A DNA stretch of 64,000 nt from the NCBI GenBank assembly GCA_018401555.1, contig JAGYKP010000087.1:186001-250000 (forward strand). The letters are read 5' to 3'. Position 1 is the first letter of the stretch. Every line of letters begins with the position of its first letter. The translations under genes and the position numbers were made by a program. Shown here piece by piece: positions 1 through 7,998 of this stretch. The notes beneath the pieces were generated by a model, which was given only the letters and a program-made list of their open reading frames with translations, was not told where the DNA came from and did no database searches. This DNA comes from Halomonas sp. (GTDB taxonomy: Bacteria; Pseudomonadota; Gammaproteobacteria; Pseudomonadales; Halomonadaceae).

Positions 1-614
1 GGTCTCCTCGGCACCCTCCTGGTTGGTCTTGCTGCGTCGCAGGCCTACCAGAATGCCGCGAGCCTCCCACTGGATATCCTCCAGGTAGAGCGCCACCACC
101 TCGCTGCGCCGAAAGGCACCGTGGAAGCTCAACGCGAAAAGGGCGCTATCGCGCTTGCCACGCAGGACGGTGCGGTCGATGTGATCCAGCAGACGATGCA
201 GATCCTCGAGCAGCAGCGGCGGCGCCTCCTTTGGCGGGTACCGGCGGCGCGGCGAATGCCACGCATCACCGCGCGCACCGGCATGCTCCTCACCGGCGAG
301 GGCAGGTTCATGTAGCGGTGCCACATATGCAGGGAGTTGAGGTAGCGCTCGAGGGTGGCGGGTTTCTTGCCCAGGGCGCGCTGGTCGGCGATGAAGTTGG
401 CGATATCGAACTCATCCGCCGGCAGCAGGCCGCCCGCTCGCTGGTAGACGCGCAGGTCGGCCCGCATGCCGCGGATGGTGTTCTTCGAGACGCTGTTGGC
501 GATATGCCGGCGCGCCCGGGCCGACAGGCGCTTCACCACCTGGGGAAGGCGCTCGAACTCCACCACCGCCTCATCGGCTTGAATGAGCTCGCCGGGTCGG
601 CTATGACGGCTCAT
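1..614 (-). pseudogene. Tyrosine recombinase/phage integrase, frameshifted, C-terminus beyond window
   Basis: Site-specific DNA recombinase of the tyrosine (phage integrase) family. The N-terminal part, starting at the ATG whose complement is at 612-614, has the helical SAM-like core-binding domain (a stretch ending in ATLERYLNSLHMWHRYMNLP). Near position 240 the frame changes; the other frame then continues as YPPKEAPPLLLEDLHRLLDH and later FHGAFRRSEVVAL, the region of the first catalytic Arg. The rest of the catalytic domain, including the Tyr, lies outside the window to the left. One indel separates the two halves, so the gene is broken as given, but sequencing error is possible. An integrase here fits the accessory character of the next 5 kb. 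Confidence 0.8.
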
Positions 615-753
615 GGCACCCCCGCTCTTGTCAGGCTGGACCGTGTTCAGACTATAAATAGCTGGATAGATAGCCAGTATAGCTGCCGCGAGGGCAACCG
701 CCATTGTCTACTATGTCGGCATCGGGGGAAAGGGCATACTGCTGCGAGGAAAA

Positions 754-1039
754 ATGCATCTATCCCAGTCTGACATTGATGCGATCAAGGTGGTGGTTAG
801 CGAAAACTGTGGCGAAAGGGCCGTCGTGCGGCTCTTCGGCTCCCGACTCGATGACACCGCGAAGGGCGGCGACATCGACCTTATGGTGGAACTCGATGAC
901 GCGGTTGAGCATCCAGCGCGTCTCTCGTCCTGGCTCAGCGTCAAGATCATGCGCGCCACGCAGGGCGCCACCCAACCTCGATGAGTTGCCGATTCACCGC
1001 ATTGCTCGAGAACAGGGGGTGATATTGACCTATGAGTAA
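754..1039 (+). pseudogene. MNT-type nucleotidyltransferase, frameshifted
   Basis: Small nucleotidyltransferase-fold protein of the MNT/MntA type, known in HEPN-MNT toxin-antitoxin pairs where it modifies and silences a HEPN RNase. The signature LFGSRLDDTAKGGDIDLMV (GS followed by DxD metal-binding acids) is intact. The start has a GAGGA ribosome site just upstream. Around position 960 the frame breaks; the usual family ending (PNLDELPIHRIAREQGVIL) continues in the next frame to 1039. The expected HEPN partner is not next to it; a DUF4160/DUF2442 pair follows instead. It is either an orphaned remnant or a sequencing error. Confidence 0.75.
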
Positions 1040-1048
1040 TGTGCGGAA

Positions 1049-1062
1049 AAACCTTTAGGTTT
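1049..1062. promoter_or_regulatory. Small palindrome upstream of DUF4160 gene
   Basis: AAACC-TTTA-GGTTT hairpin or palindrome followed by an AT-rich stretch, about 40 bases before the DUF4160 start. It could be an operator for autoregulation of the following pair or a weak hairpin ending the gene before. Only the symmetry is seen; the role is inferred. Confidence 0.3.
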
Positions 1063-1103
1063 AAATGTTTAAATAATATTTTCACCTTTAAAATATAAAA
1101 AAT

Positions 1104-1364
1104 ATGCCAACAATATCTTCTTTTTTCGGTATCTTGATCCGTATGTACTACGATGATCATAATCCACCTCACTTTCATGCTTACTATGGTGATCATGAAG
1201 CAATCATCGCAATCCAAACGCTCGAGATGATGGAAGGTTGGTTACCGAAGCGTGCGATGGCGATGGTTATTGAATGGGCTGTTGAGCATCGCGAAGAACT
1301 GATGGAAGATTGGGATTTGGCTGGGCTGCATTATCCGCTCAAAAAGATTGAGCCATTGGAGTAA
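1104..1364 (+). CDS. DUF4160 domain protein
   Basis: An 86-residue DUF4160 protein. The family hallmark is visible near the N-terminus: MYYDDHNPPHFHAYYGDHEA, rich in His and Asp, followed by a short helical tail with EEL. DUF4160 genes are commonly found immediately before DUF2442 genes, as here (five bases between the two), and the pair behaves like a small two-gene module, often suggested to be toxin-antitoxin-like. No biochemical role is established to my knowledge. The gene is AT-richer than its surroundings and sits between a recombinase and an ATPase/nuclease pair, consistent with horizontal transfer. Confidence 0.85.
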   Translation: MPTISSFFGILIRMYYDDHNPPHFHAYYGDHEAIIAIQTLEMMEGWLPKRAMAMVIEWAVEHREELMEDWDLAGLHYPLKKIEPLE

Positions 1365-1369
1365 TAGAT

Positions 1370-1609
1370 ATGTACAAAGTTACTTATGTAGAAGCACTTC
1401 CCGGTTACCGGTTGCATGTAGTCTTTGCAGATGGCTCCAGTGGTGTTGTTTCGGTCAAGGATAGGTTGTTCGGACCAGTATTCGAGCCATTGAGAGATCC
1501 TGCTTTTTTTTCCTTGGTATCCATTGATGAATTTGGAGTTGTCTGTTGGCCTAATGGTGCAGATCTGGCTCCGGATGCACTTTATAAGGATATAGAAAAG
1601 GCTGCATGA
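1370..1609 (+). CDS. DUF2442 domain protein
   Basis: A 79-residue DUF2442 protein. It has the typical pattern of a short beta-rich domain: LPGYRLHVVFADGSSGVVSV, then GPVFEPLRDPAFFSLVSIDE, ending with VCWPNGADLAPDALYKDI, the conserved WPNGaDLaPdaLY tail. It follows the DUF4160 gene by five bases and is probably co-transcribed with it. The function is unknown; in many genomes this family partners with DUF4160, so antitoxin or regulatory partner is a reasonable inference, not a demonstrated one. Confidence 0.85.
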   Translation: MYKVTYVEALPGYRLHVVFADGSSGVVSVKDRLFGPVFEPLRDPAFFSLVSIDEFGVVCWPNGADLAPDALYKDIEKAA

Positions 1610-1618
1610 GTTAGCCGG

Positions 1619-1641
1619 TTGGCAGTCTTCCTTATCGCGAA
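1619..1641. repeat. Left copy of short direct repeat flanking the ATPase/nuclease pair
   Basis: TTGGCAG-CTTCC-TTATCGC-type sequence. A closely similar copy is at 3837-3860, in the same orientation, with one-base differences in spacing. The two copies bracket the AAA ATPase and its partner. They could be traces of cassette insertion; chance similarity is not excluded. Confidence 0.4.
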
Positions 1642-1820
1642 ACGTCAGCAGAAGCCGACCTAGCTGCGCGAAACCGGTGTTACCAAGTCATCACCGCGCC
1701 GGGTCACCGGCACTTCTGCCGCCACTTGACCCTCGCCCCTGGCAATCAACGCATCGATCGGCGAGTATATACGTCGACTGCCCAGCGCCTCAGGCAATAC
1801 GAACCAATAGGGTCTTTCCT

Positions 1821-3259
1821 ATGCCCATGCACCAGCGCTGGACCCTGCATGTCGAGCAGTTCGCCAGGTTCCAGCAAGCCGACATCGAGCTACGCCCGCT
1901 GACGCTCTTCGTCGGGGAGAATAACAGCGGCAAGAGCTATATGGCCACGCTGCTCTGGGGCCTACTGGCGCTTGGTCGAACGGTTTTTCCCACGGCGACG
2001 CCCACCACCAAGGCCTACAAGACCTGCCAGAGCCGGCTAATGGGATTGATGGGCGCTGCGGTGCAGAAACTGCATCAGGGCAGCCGTCAGCCCGAGGCGG
2101 TACTTTCCACGCAAGATCAGCAGTGCTTTATCGACTGGTTCAATGAGCTGCTGCAGCAGAATCGTAACAAGCTGGCCGCTCGGCTATTCGGCGATGATGC
2201 CATCACCATCGGCCGCCTGAGCCTCGACAACTACCACCGCCACAAAGCGCTGCGCATCAAGCTGGAAACCAGCAGCACGCCGGCACGCATGAGTGCCCGC
2301 GCCGAGCACAGTGTGCGCCTTCCCCTGTTGGAAGAGGGTAACCTGCTCAAAGGGCCCGACCAGTATCGCGCTGTGTGCATGATCACCTGGAAGCTGGTGG
2401 CTGGCGACATCAGCGTACCCCTGTTCGGGCCGCGCAGTGCGACGCGCCGCAGTGATGGCGAACCGCTGTTCCTGCCCGCCTCGCGCACGGGCTTCATGTT
2501 GGCCTACCGCTCCTTGGTGGGAGATGCTTTCAGCCTATTTGACGCGGGCCTTGGTGATGATGAAGAGGCAAGCGCCAGCGAGTTTACGCTGCCGGTGGTG
2601 CGCTTTCTGCAGGCGCTCGCCGAGCCAGGCAATAAGCAGGGCGCCAGGTATACGGCGCTGGCGCAGTGGCTCGAGCATGAGCTGCTCAAGGGCCAGGTGG
2701 AGCAGACCACGGCAGGGCCACTGCCTAGCTATCACTATCTGCCCGAAGGTGCTGGCAGCCGGCGCCTGCCCATGTACCTCACCTCGTCTCTGTGGCCGAG
2801 CTGACGCCCATCGTGCACTTCCTCAAGCACAAGCCGGGCTATCGCTCCATTGTGATCGAGGAGCCCGAGGCCCACCTGCACCCCAAGGCGCAGCGCCTCA
2901 TGGCCCGGGCCGTTGTCAGGCTCGTGAATGCCGGCTTGCCGGTCATCGCGACCACCCATGGTGATACGCTCTTCCAGCAACTCAACAACCTCGCTGCGCT
3001 TCACGCCCACCCGCAGCGGGCGGCGCTGATGCAAAGGCTCGGCTATGTGGATGACGAGCTGCTGGCGCCTGAGCACGTTGTGGCGTACCAGTTCCGGCGT
3101 GAGGCGGCGGCCACTCGGGTGCTACCGCTGGAACAGACGGAACTGGGTATCGCCGTACCCACGTTCAACGAGCCGCTGGCCGAGCTGTTGGACGAGGTGA
3201 TGCTTTTGCAGGAAGCGGAAGACGATGAGCAGGAGGCGCCTGCGGATGGAAATGCTTGA
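1821..3259 (+). pseudogene. AAA family ATPase (OLD/RecF-like, AAA_15/21 type), one frameshift
   Basis: ATP-binding protein of the ABC-like AAA group found in many phage-defence systems (OLD, Gabija and retron ATPases are relatives in fold). With the ATG at 1821, the Walker A motif GENNSGKS lies at residues 33-40. The Walker B/D-loop region IVIEEPEAHLHPKAQ and a switch histidine region ATTHGD are in the C-terminal third. The frame breaks at about 2793, where one missing base turns LTSSL-VAELTPIV into an early stop; restoring one base joins both halves into about 480 residues. The upstream in-frame extension to 1677 looks non-coding. It overlaps the start of the next gene, so the two form an operon. 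Confidence 0.8.
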
Positions 3260-3827
3260 GCAGCGGCTTGCCTGGATCGAGCCCGATCACTATGAGAGAG
3301 GCAGTGCCGTCAGCGTCATCGAACGACAGAAGGGGGGAGAAGGCACCGCCACCTTCACCTCGCCCCGTAATAACCAGCTGCTGCGCTTCAACCTGAGCGA
3401 GGACAATCGCCTACGGCTCCTCAAGCAGCGCAAGGTTGCCGACGGCATCCTGCTGGAGCTTGAACAGGACGGGCATCCGGCTCGACTGCACCTGGTGGAG
3501 CTCAAGGGCAATGTCACTACCGGGAAGTGGCGGGAGGTCAAGGCTCAGCTTCTTGGCGCCCTGCACAACGCCCATGCCCTGATGGGCCTGCTTGGCCTTC
3601 CCATGCCTGAGACTGTCGAGTGCCACACCTGCTATACCAAGGACCGCATCAGTCCCCAGGAAAGCGCTCAGCCGGCATTGTTTAAGCCTGGCGTTGGGGT
3701 AAGGTTGGCTCCCCGCCAAGGGCAAGATTGGATGGAAGGCTATTGTGAACTCAGCCCGGAGTTTTCGCGCTTTCGGCATCACAAACACCGACGTGATGAG
3801 AGGGGCGATGTGGCAGTGACGGTTTGA
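3246..3827 (+). CDS. Unknown protein, possible PD-(D/E)XK nuclease, partner of the AAA ATPase
   Basis: A protein of 193 residues that I do not recognise as a named family. The ATG at 3246 has AGGAGG nine bases upstream (3231-3236) and overlaps the end of the ATPase gene by 14 bases, so translation is probably coupled. In the middle, GILLELEQDG is followed by LHLVELKGN and a helix with KAQLLGALHNAHALMGLLG. The spacing of Glu, then E-x-K, then a helix with Lys/Gln resembles the PD-(D/E)XK nuclease core. Pairing of an AAA ATPase with a small putative nuclease suggests an anti-phage or anti-plasmid module with sensor and effector. The fold assignment is an inference from a short motif. Confidence 0.6.
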   Translation: MEMLEQRLAWIEPDHYERGSAVSVIERQKGGEGTATFTSPRNNQLLRFNLSEDNRLRLLKQRKVADGILLELEQDGHPARLHLVELKGNVTTGKWREVKAQLLGALHNAHALMGLLGLPMPETVECHTCYTKDRISPQESAQPALFKPGVGVRLAPRQGQDWMEGYCELSPEFSRFRHHKHRRDERGDVAVTV

Positions 3828-3836
3828 TTAAATCGA

Positions 3837-3860
3837 TTGGCAGCTTCCGCTTATCGCTAA
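3837..3860. repeat. Right copy of short direct repeat flanking the ATPase/nuclease pair
   Basis: TTGGCAGCTTCCGCTTATCG followed by CTAA, closely similar to 1619-1641 and in the same orientation. It begins ten bases after the stop of the putative nuclease gene. Confidence 0.4.
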
Positions 3861-3916
3861 TGCAATTGAAAATCAATAGGTTAGCGAGTTAAGCCAAAAC
3901 GTGAAATCGCATTTTC

Positions 3917-3929
3917 GGCATTTTTGCCG
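3917..3929. repeat. Left terminal inverted repeat of ISL3 element
   Basis: GGCATTTTTGCCG; matches the complement of 5419-5431 with one mismatch. It is itself nearly palindromic (CGGCA-TTTT-TGCCG). Confidence 0.6.
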
Positions 3930-4115
3930 CGGATTTTGCGAAACGCGATAGTCGGCAGAAATGCCGATTCGGGCACTCAGGCGGCCAGCAGGGCAGGGCA
4001 GCAAAACGGCAAAATTTCCGGCCCAGTGGCAAAAATGGGCTCTTCGTCGTTGGGTGTGGAATTCGCCCCCTGAGCTGGGCCAGGATATGACCTCCACGAC
4101 GACAGGAGGCATGGC

Positions 4116-5372
4116 ATGGACGGCACCCAGATTCTGACCCTCGGCCTGGGCCTGGAAGCGCCCTGGATCCTCAAGGACCAGCACCTGGATACCTCCGTGT
4201 CACCCCATCGCCTGGACCTCTACGTCGAGGCCGAGCGAGGCAGCCTCTACCCCTGTCCTGAGTGCGGCAAGGCCTGCCCGGCTCACGACTTCGCCGACAA
4301 GACCTGGCGGCACCTCAATTTCTTCCAGCACCACTGCTACCTGCATGCCCGCGTGCCTCGCACTAAGTGCCCCGTACATGGCGTCAAGCGCATTGAGGTG
4401 CCTTGGGCGCGGCCAGGCAGCGACTTCACCCTGCTGTTCGAGCAAGCCGCCATGTCGCTGGTCAAGGAGATGCCGGTACTGGCCGTCTCCCGGCAGCTGG
4501 AGATCTCCGACAAGCGGCTGTGGCGCATCGTGCACCACTACGTCGGCCGCATGCTGGGGGAGCTGGATTTGAGCAACGTGGCCACCGTCGGCGTCGACGA
4601 AACCGCCTCTCGGCGCGGCCAGCGTTACGTGACGGTATTCCTCGACATGCAGCGCAAGCAGGAGCCGGTGATCTTCGCCGTCCCCGGCCACGGCAAGGAC
4701 GCCATCAAGGCCTTCAGCGCCTTCCTGGCAGCCCATGGCGGCAATCCGGACAACGTGATCGAGGTCGTCTGTGACATGTCACAGGCCTTCTTGAGCGGCG
4801 TGGCCGAGCATCTTCCCAAGGCCGACGTCACGGTCGACTGGTTCCATATCGTGCAGACCTTTACCAAGCGGCTGGACGAGGTACGCAAGAAGGAGCGCCG
4901 GGAGCAGGAACACCCCAAGTCGCTGCGCTGGGCCCTGCTGAAGAGCCTGGAAAACGAGAATCTGACGCCCAAGCAGCTGGCGGCGCTCCAGGAGCTGGTG
5001 GCCGACCAGAGCGCCACGTCCGACGCCTGGGTGATCAAGGAGAAGCTGCGCTGGATCCAGAAGGCCCCGACGCCGCGGGCGGCTCGGTGGCGTATCACGA
5101 ACTACCTCAAGGTCATGAAGGCGGCGGTCTCGGAGAAGCCACTGCTGAAGCCGATGGGGAAAGCCCTGGCGACGCTGGAGCGGCATGCCGACGCGGTGGT
5201 CAGGCGGTGGATCTCGGGACTGACCAACGCACGACTGGAAGGCATGAACGGCCTGTTCCAGGCGGCTCGTTCACGCGCACGCGGCTACCGAAACCAGGCC
5301 AACTTCATCGCCATGATTTACCTGATTGGCAGCCCGGTAGGCCGCCTGTTCGATCACGCCAAATCCACGTGA
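4116..5372 (+). CDS. ISL3 family transposase
   Basis: Transposase of 418 residues, the usual length for ISL3. The N-terminus carries a zinc-finger pattern (CPECGKACPAHDF, then CPVHG). A helix-turn-helix region follows (VLAVSRQLEISDKRLWRIV). The DDE-type catalytic domain begins at VGVDETASRRGQRYVTVFLD, continues with VVCDMSQAFLSGV and DWFHIVQTF, and ends with the Glu region NARLEGMNGLFQAARSRARG. The ATG at 4116 is six bases after AGGAGG; the ATG at 4111 is too close to it. The gene is intact, so the element may still be active. Confidence 0.92.
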   Translation: MDGTQILTLGLGLEAPWILKDQHLDTSVSPHRLDLYVEAERGSLYPCPECGKACPAHDFADKTWRHLNFFQHHCYLHARVPRTKCPVHGVKRIEVPWARPGSDFTLLFEQAAMSLVKEMPVLAVSRQLEISDKRLWRIVHHYVGRMLGELDLSNVATVGVDETASRRGQRYVTVFLDMQRKQEPVIFAVPGHGKDAIKAFSAFLAAHGGNPDNVIEVVCDMSQAFLSGVAEHLPKADVTVDWFHIVQTFTKRLDEVRKKERREQEHPKSLRWALLKSLENENLTPKQLAALQELVADQSATSDAWVIKEKLRWIQKAPTPRAARWRITNYLKVMKAAVSEKPLLKPMGKALATLERHADAVVRRWISGLTNARLEGMNGLFQAARSRARGYRNQANFIAMIYLIGSPVGRLFDHAKST

Positions 5373-5418
5373 AGTGACGAAGAACCCAAAAATGCCGCCG
5401 ATCACGAAATAGCGTTTT

Positions 5419-5431
5419 CGGCAAAAGTGCC
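5419..5431. repeat. Right terminal inverted repeat of ISL3 element
   Basis: CGGCAAAAGTGCC, the inverted partner of 3917-3929 with one mismatch. Confidence 0.6.
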
Positions 5432-5535
5432 TGAATTAGTTGGCAGTACATAAACTCACAACACTTCACGACGACCCCCCACAAGTGCCAAACCCTAAAG
5501 ACCAACTTTTCAACGCCGATCATCTCAAGACTGGC

Positions 5536-6996
5536 ATGAAAGAACGCGCTGTAAAAAGTGCAGGCATTACCTTGGCTGCCCAAGGTATCAAGCTGACACT
5601 GCAGCTAGGCTCCATTGCCATCCTGGCTCGACTGCTGCAACCGTCAGACTTTGGTCTGATTGCTATGGTCACGGTGTTTACAGGATTAGCACTCCAGTTC
5701 ATGGAAGGTGGCCTCTCAATGGCAACCATCCAGCGCGACCACATTACCCATGCCCAAGTGTCCAATCTGTTCTGGGTGAATGGTGCCTTGGGCGCTGGCA
5801 TGTGCTTGCTTGGCATCGTGGTTTCGCCCCTTGTTGCCACAGTTTATGGAGAGCCACGCCTGACACTGGTGATGGCTGCCATGAGTTTGACCTTCCTCAT
5901 TGGAGGGCTCTCCGTTCAGCACGATGCCCTGCTGCGTCGACAGATGCGGTTCAAAGCCATATCGCTGATCGACATTGTCTCCATGGCAGCAGGGATAGTC
6001 GCCGGTATAGCGGCAGCCTTGGGTGGCCTTGGGTATTGGGCGCTTGTGATCAGCCCCATTACGACCTTCGCAACTAAAACAGTCATGCGTTGGCTGAGCG
6101 CCCGCTGGGTTCCTTCAAGGTTGAGCCGTGGTTCCGGTGTGCGGCCCCTTTTGGGTTTTGGTGCGAATTTGACTGGAGCGAATTTTATTGGGTATTTGGC
6201 GAGCAACGTTACCCCCTTTACAATTGGTTATATCGGCGGGTCTCAGCCACTGGGTCTTTACAACAGAGCGAATATGCTGACATCGATACCATCGTCCCAG
6301 CTATTGCCCCCAATTATTAATGTGCTTCAGCCCACTGTCTCTCGGATAGCTGATAATCCAGAGAAGCTAAATAGGACAATGAGGTCTTTGATGGGCAAGC
6401 TGGCGTTGGTGTCGACGCTCATTACTGTGACCATGGCGCTCTTTGCTGAATGGATAGTTTTTCTTTTTTTGGGACCCTCATGGACTGAAGCCATTCCCTT
6501 TTTCAGATTTCTGGCGGTTTACTCCTTTATTCAGCCACTTGCTGGCTTGATTGCCGTAGCGTTGATAGCTGCAGGAGAGGCTAGAGCAATGATGGTGTCA
6601 AAGTTCCATAGTCTGGTCATTACTGTGGGCGCATTGCTAATCGGAAGTTATTGGGGTGTGTTCGGAATCGTGCTCGCCTTTTCTCTTTCCGGATTGCTGA
6701 TTAGGCTCCCCGTCTTTTTGTATTACTCAAGCCGATTTCTTCCACTGTCGTTCTGGGAGTTCAGTAAGCCGATTTTTCCCGCATTGGGCTGCGCCATATT
6801 GACGATGGCTGTAATGATTTTGGCTAGAAGCTTTATTGAAATAGCTAATCCTATAATAGGCCTTCTTACCTTTGTGCCTGCGTGTGTAGTTGTATATTTG
6901 TGTGTGTGCCTAACAATCAAGCCCTCAAGGGTGGATCTAGTTGAACTATTTGCAAGCCTTCGCTTGATCTTCAATAGAAAACTTAAGATAAATTGA
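5536..6996 (+). CDS. Polysaccharide flippase, WzxC/MOP-type
   Basis: Inner-membrane exporter of the MOP superfamily that flips undecaprenyl-linked repeat units to the periplasm. With the ATG at 5536 it has 486 residues, typical of WzxC-type flippases, and begins MKERAVKSAGITLAAQGIKL, the usual N-terminal pattern before GSIAILARLLQPSDFGLIAM. It has many hydrophobic segments along its length. A longer reading from a TTG at 5440 adds 32 hydrophilic residues not typical of the family. It is the first gene of the AT-rich polysaccharide block and lies just after the insertion sequence, so its native promoter may have been altered. Confidence 0.85.
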   Translation: MKERAVKSAGITLAAQGIKLTLQLGSIAILARLLQPSDFGLIAMVTVFTGLALQFMEGGLSMATIQRDHITHAQVSNLFWVNGALGAGMCLLGIVVSPLVATVYGEPRLTLVMAAMSLTFLIGGLSVQHDALLRRQMRFKAISLIDIVSMAAGIVAGIAAALGGLGYWALVISPITTFATKTVMRWLSARWVPSRLSRGSGVRPLLGFGANLTGANFIGYLASNVTPFTIGYIGGSQPLGLYNRANMLTSIPSSQLLPPIINVLQPTVSRIADNPEKLNRTMRSLMGKLALVSTLITVTMALFAEWIVFLFLGPSWTEAIPFFRFLAVYSFIQPLAGLIAVALIAAGEARAMMVSKFHSLVITVGALLIGSYWGVFGIVLAFSLSGLLIRLPVFLYYSSRFLPLSFWEFSKPIFPALGCAILTMAVMILARSFIEIANPIIGLLTFVPACVVVYLCVCLTIKPSRVDLVELFASLRLIFNRKLKIN

Positions 6997-7011
6997 TATA
7001 CGGGCCGTAGA

Positions 7012-7995
7012 GTGAACTTGATCAAAAGAGTAATACTGGCAGTTGTTGGTCGTACTAAACCTCTGCTCGTTGAGTGGGTTTCGGCAGTAAAGAGTTTTAA
7101 TCTTCACGCACGAAATTCTTTCAGCGAACGAAATCCTGACAGGGATCTCGCACAACTAAGGTATTACCTTATCAAGCACTGTCATATTGTCGAGAAAGGG
7201 ATGGCGTTGCCTAAACCGAGAGAGGCGTTCGGCCAGCCTAAGATAAAAGACCTCATAGCTAGAACCAAAACCTACGAGTCACTTGGTGGGCAGGAAGTGG
7301 GGCAGATCGTTCGCGATACGCTGAGAAAGTACCGGGAATTACATCGCGGAAAGGAAGAGCTTTTTGAGCCGGGCTTTATTAACGAGATGGATGCATTCGT
7401 TGATGTGACTGGCCCACAAGGAAAAGGCGGCTTAAAGTGGCTCGCTAAAAGTCAATGGGATGATTGGTCGGTTGAGAAGTATGATGAGTTCTTGTCGTTC
7501 CGGCATAGTGTTAGAGATTTTGATAGCACGCCGGTTGAGTCAAGGTTATTGAAATCTGCGATTGCGGCAAGCCTCAAGGCGCCTTCTGTATGTAACAGGC
7601 AAGGCTGGTTCATACACTATTATGATGATAAGGCCAAAATAGCAGAGCTGCTATCATACCAGAATGGCAACGCGGGCTTCACAGAATGCATAGACAAACT
7701 GATTATCGTCACAGGTAACCTGAAAGCCTTTACTCGGCACGAGCATAACCAATTGTTTGTAGATGGTGGGCTAGTTTCAATGAATTTGATGCTGGCAATT
7801 CATGCCGCCGGTCTTGGTTCGTGTCCTTTAAATACATGCATGCCCTACACTAAAGAGCAAAGGCTGATGGCAGCTGGGGGTATTCCTGAAAATGAGCGGT
7901 TGATTATGATGATTGCTGTAGGAAACCTTAAAGATGAATTTTCGGTAGCGCAATCTGAAAAGTACAGTTTAGATGACGTGTTGATACAGCACTGA
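7012..7995 (+). CDS. Nitroreductase family protein of a polysaccharide locus
   Basis: FMN-dependent nitroreductase-fold protein of 327 residues. The first 150 residues are an extension with little similarity to classic nitroreductases. The nitroreductase domain begins at FRHSVRDFDSTPVE and continues with ASLKAPSVCNRQGW and the C-terminal MNLMLAIHAAGLGSCPLN, which contact flavin in this fold. This long form is typical of polysaccharide loci, next to F420-dehydrogenase-beta-like and pyruvyltransferase genes, as here. The actual substrate is not known. The start is a GTG at 7012, 13 bases after the flippase stop; no strong ribosome site is seen. Confidence 0.8.
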   Translation: MNLIKRVILAVVGRTKPLLVEWVSAVKSFNLHARNSFSERNPDRDLAQLRYYLIKHCHIVEKGMALPKPREAFGQPKIKDLIARTKTYESLGGQEVGQIVRDTLRKYRELHRGKEELFEPGFINEMDAFVDVTGPQGKGGLKWLAKSQWDDWSVEKYDEFLSFRHSVRDFDSTPVESRLLKSAIAASLKAPSVCNRQGWFIHYYDDKAKIAELLSYQNGNAGFTECIDKLIIVTGNLKAFTRHEHNQLFVDGGLVSMNLMLAIHAAGLGSCPLNTCMPYTKEQRLMAAGGIPENERLIMMIAVGNLKDEFSVAQSEKYSLDDVLIQH

Positions 7996-7998
7996 AGT

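Larger units (their letters stand above)
3917..5431 (+). mobile_element. ISL3-family insertion sequence
   Basis: About 1.5 kb element with one ISL3-type transposase. The outer ends read GGCATTTTTGCCG on the left (3917-3929) and, inverted, GGCACTTTTGCCG on the right (5419-5431), 12 of 13 bases matching. Both ends contain further GGCA/TGCC hairpins (for example 3952-3967). No clear 8-base target duplication is seen at these limits, so the exact boundaries may be off by some bases or the flanks may have diverged. It separates the accessory module from the flippase gene at 5536 and may supply or disrupt its promoter. Confidence 0.75.

Noticed and set aside
121-773. Small plus-strand frames across the recombinase gene
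   Set aside because: They oppose the recombinase, whose two-frame match is much stronger.
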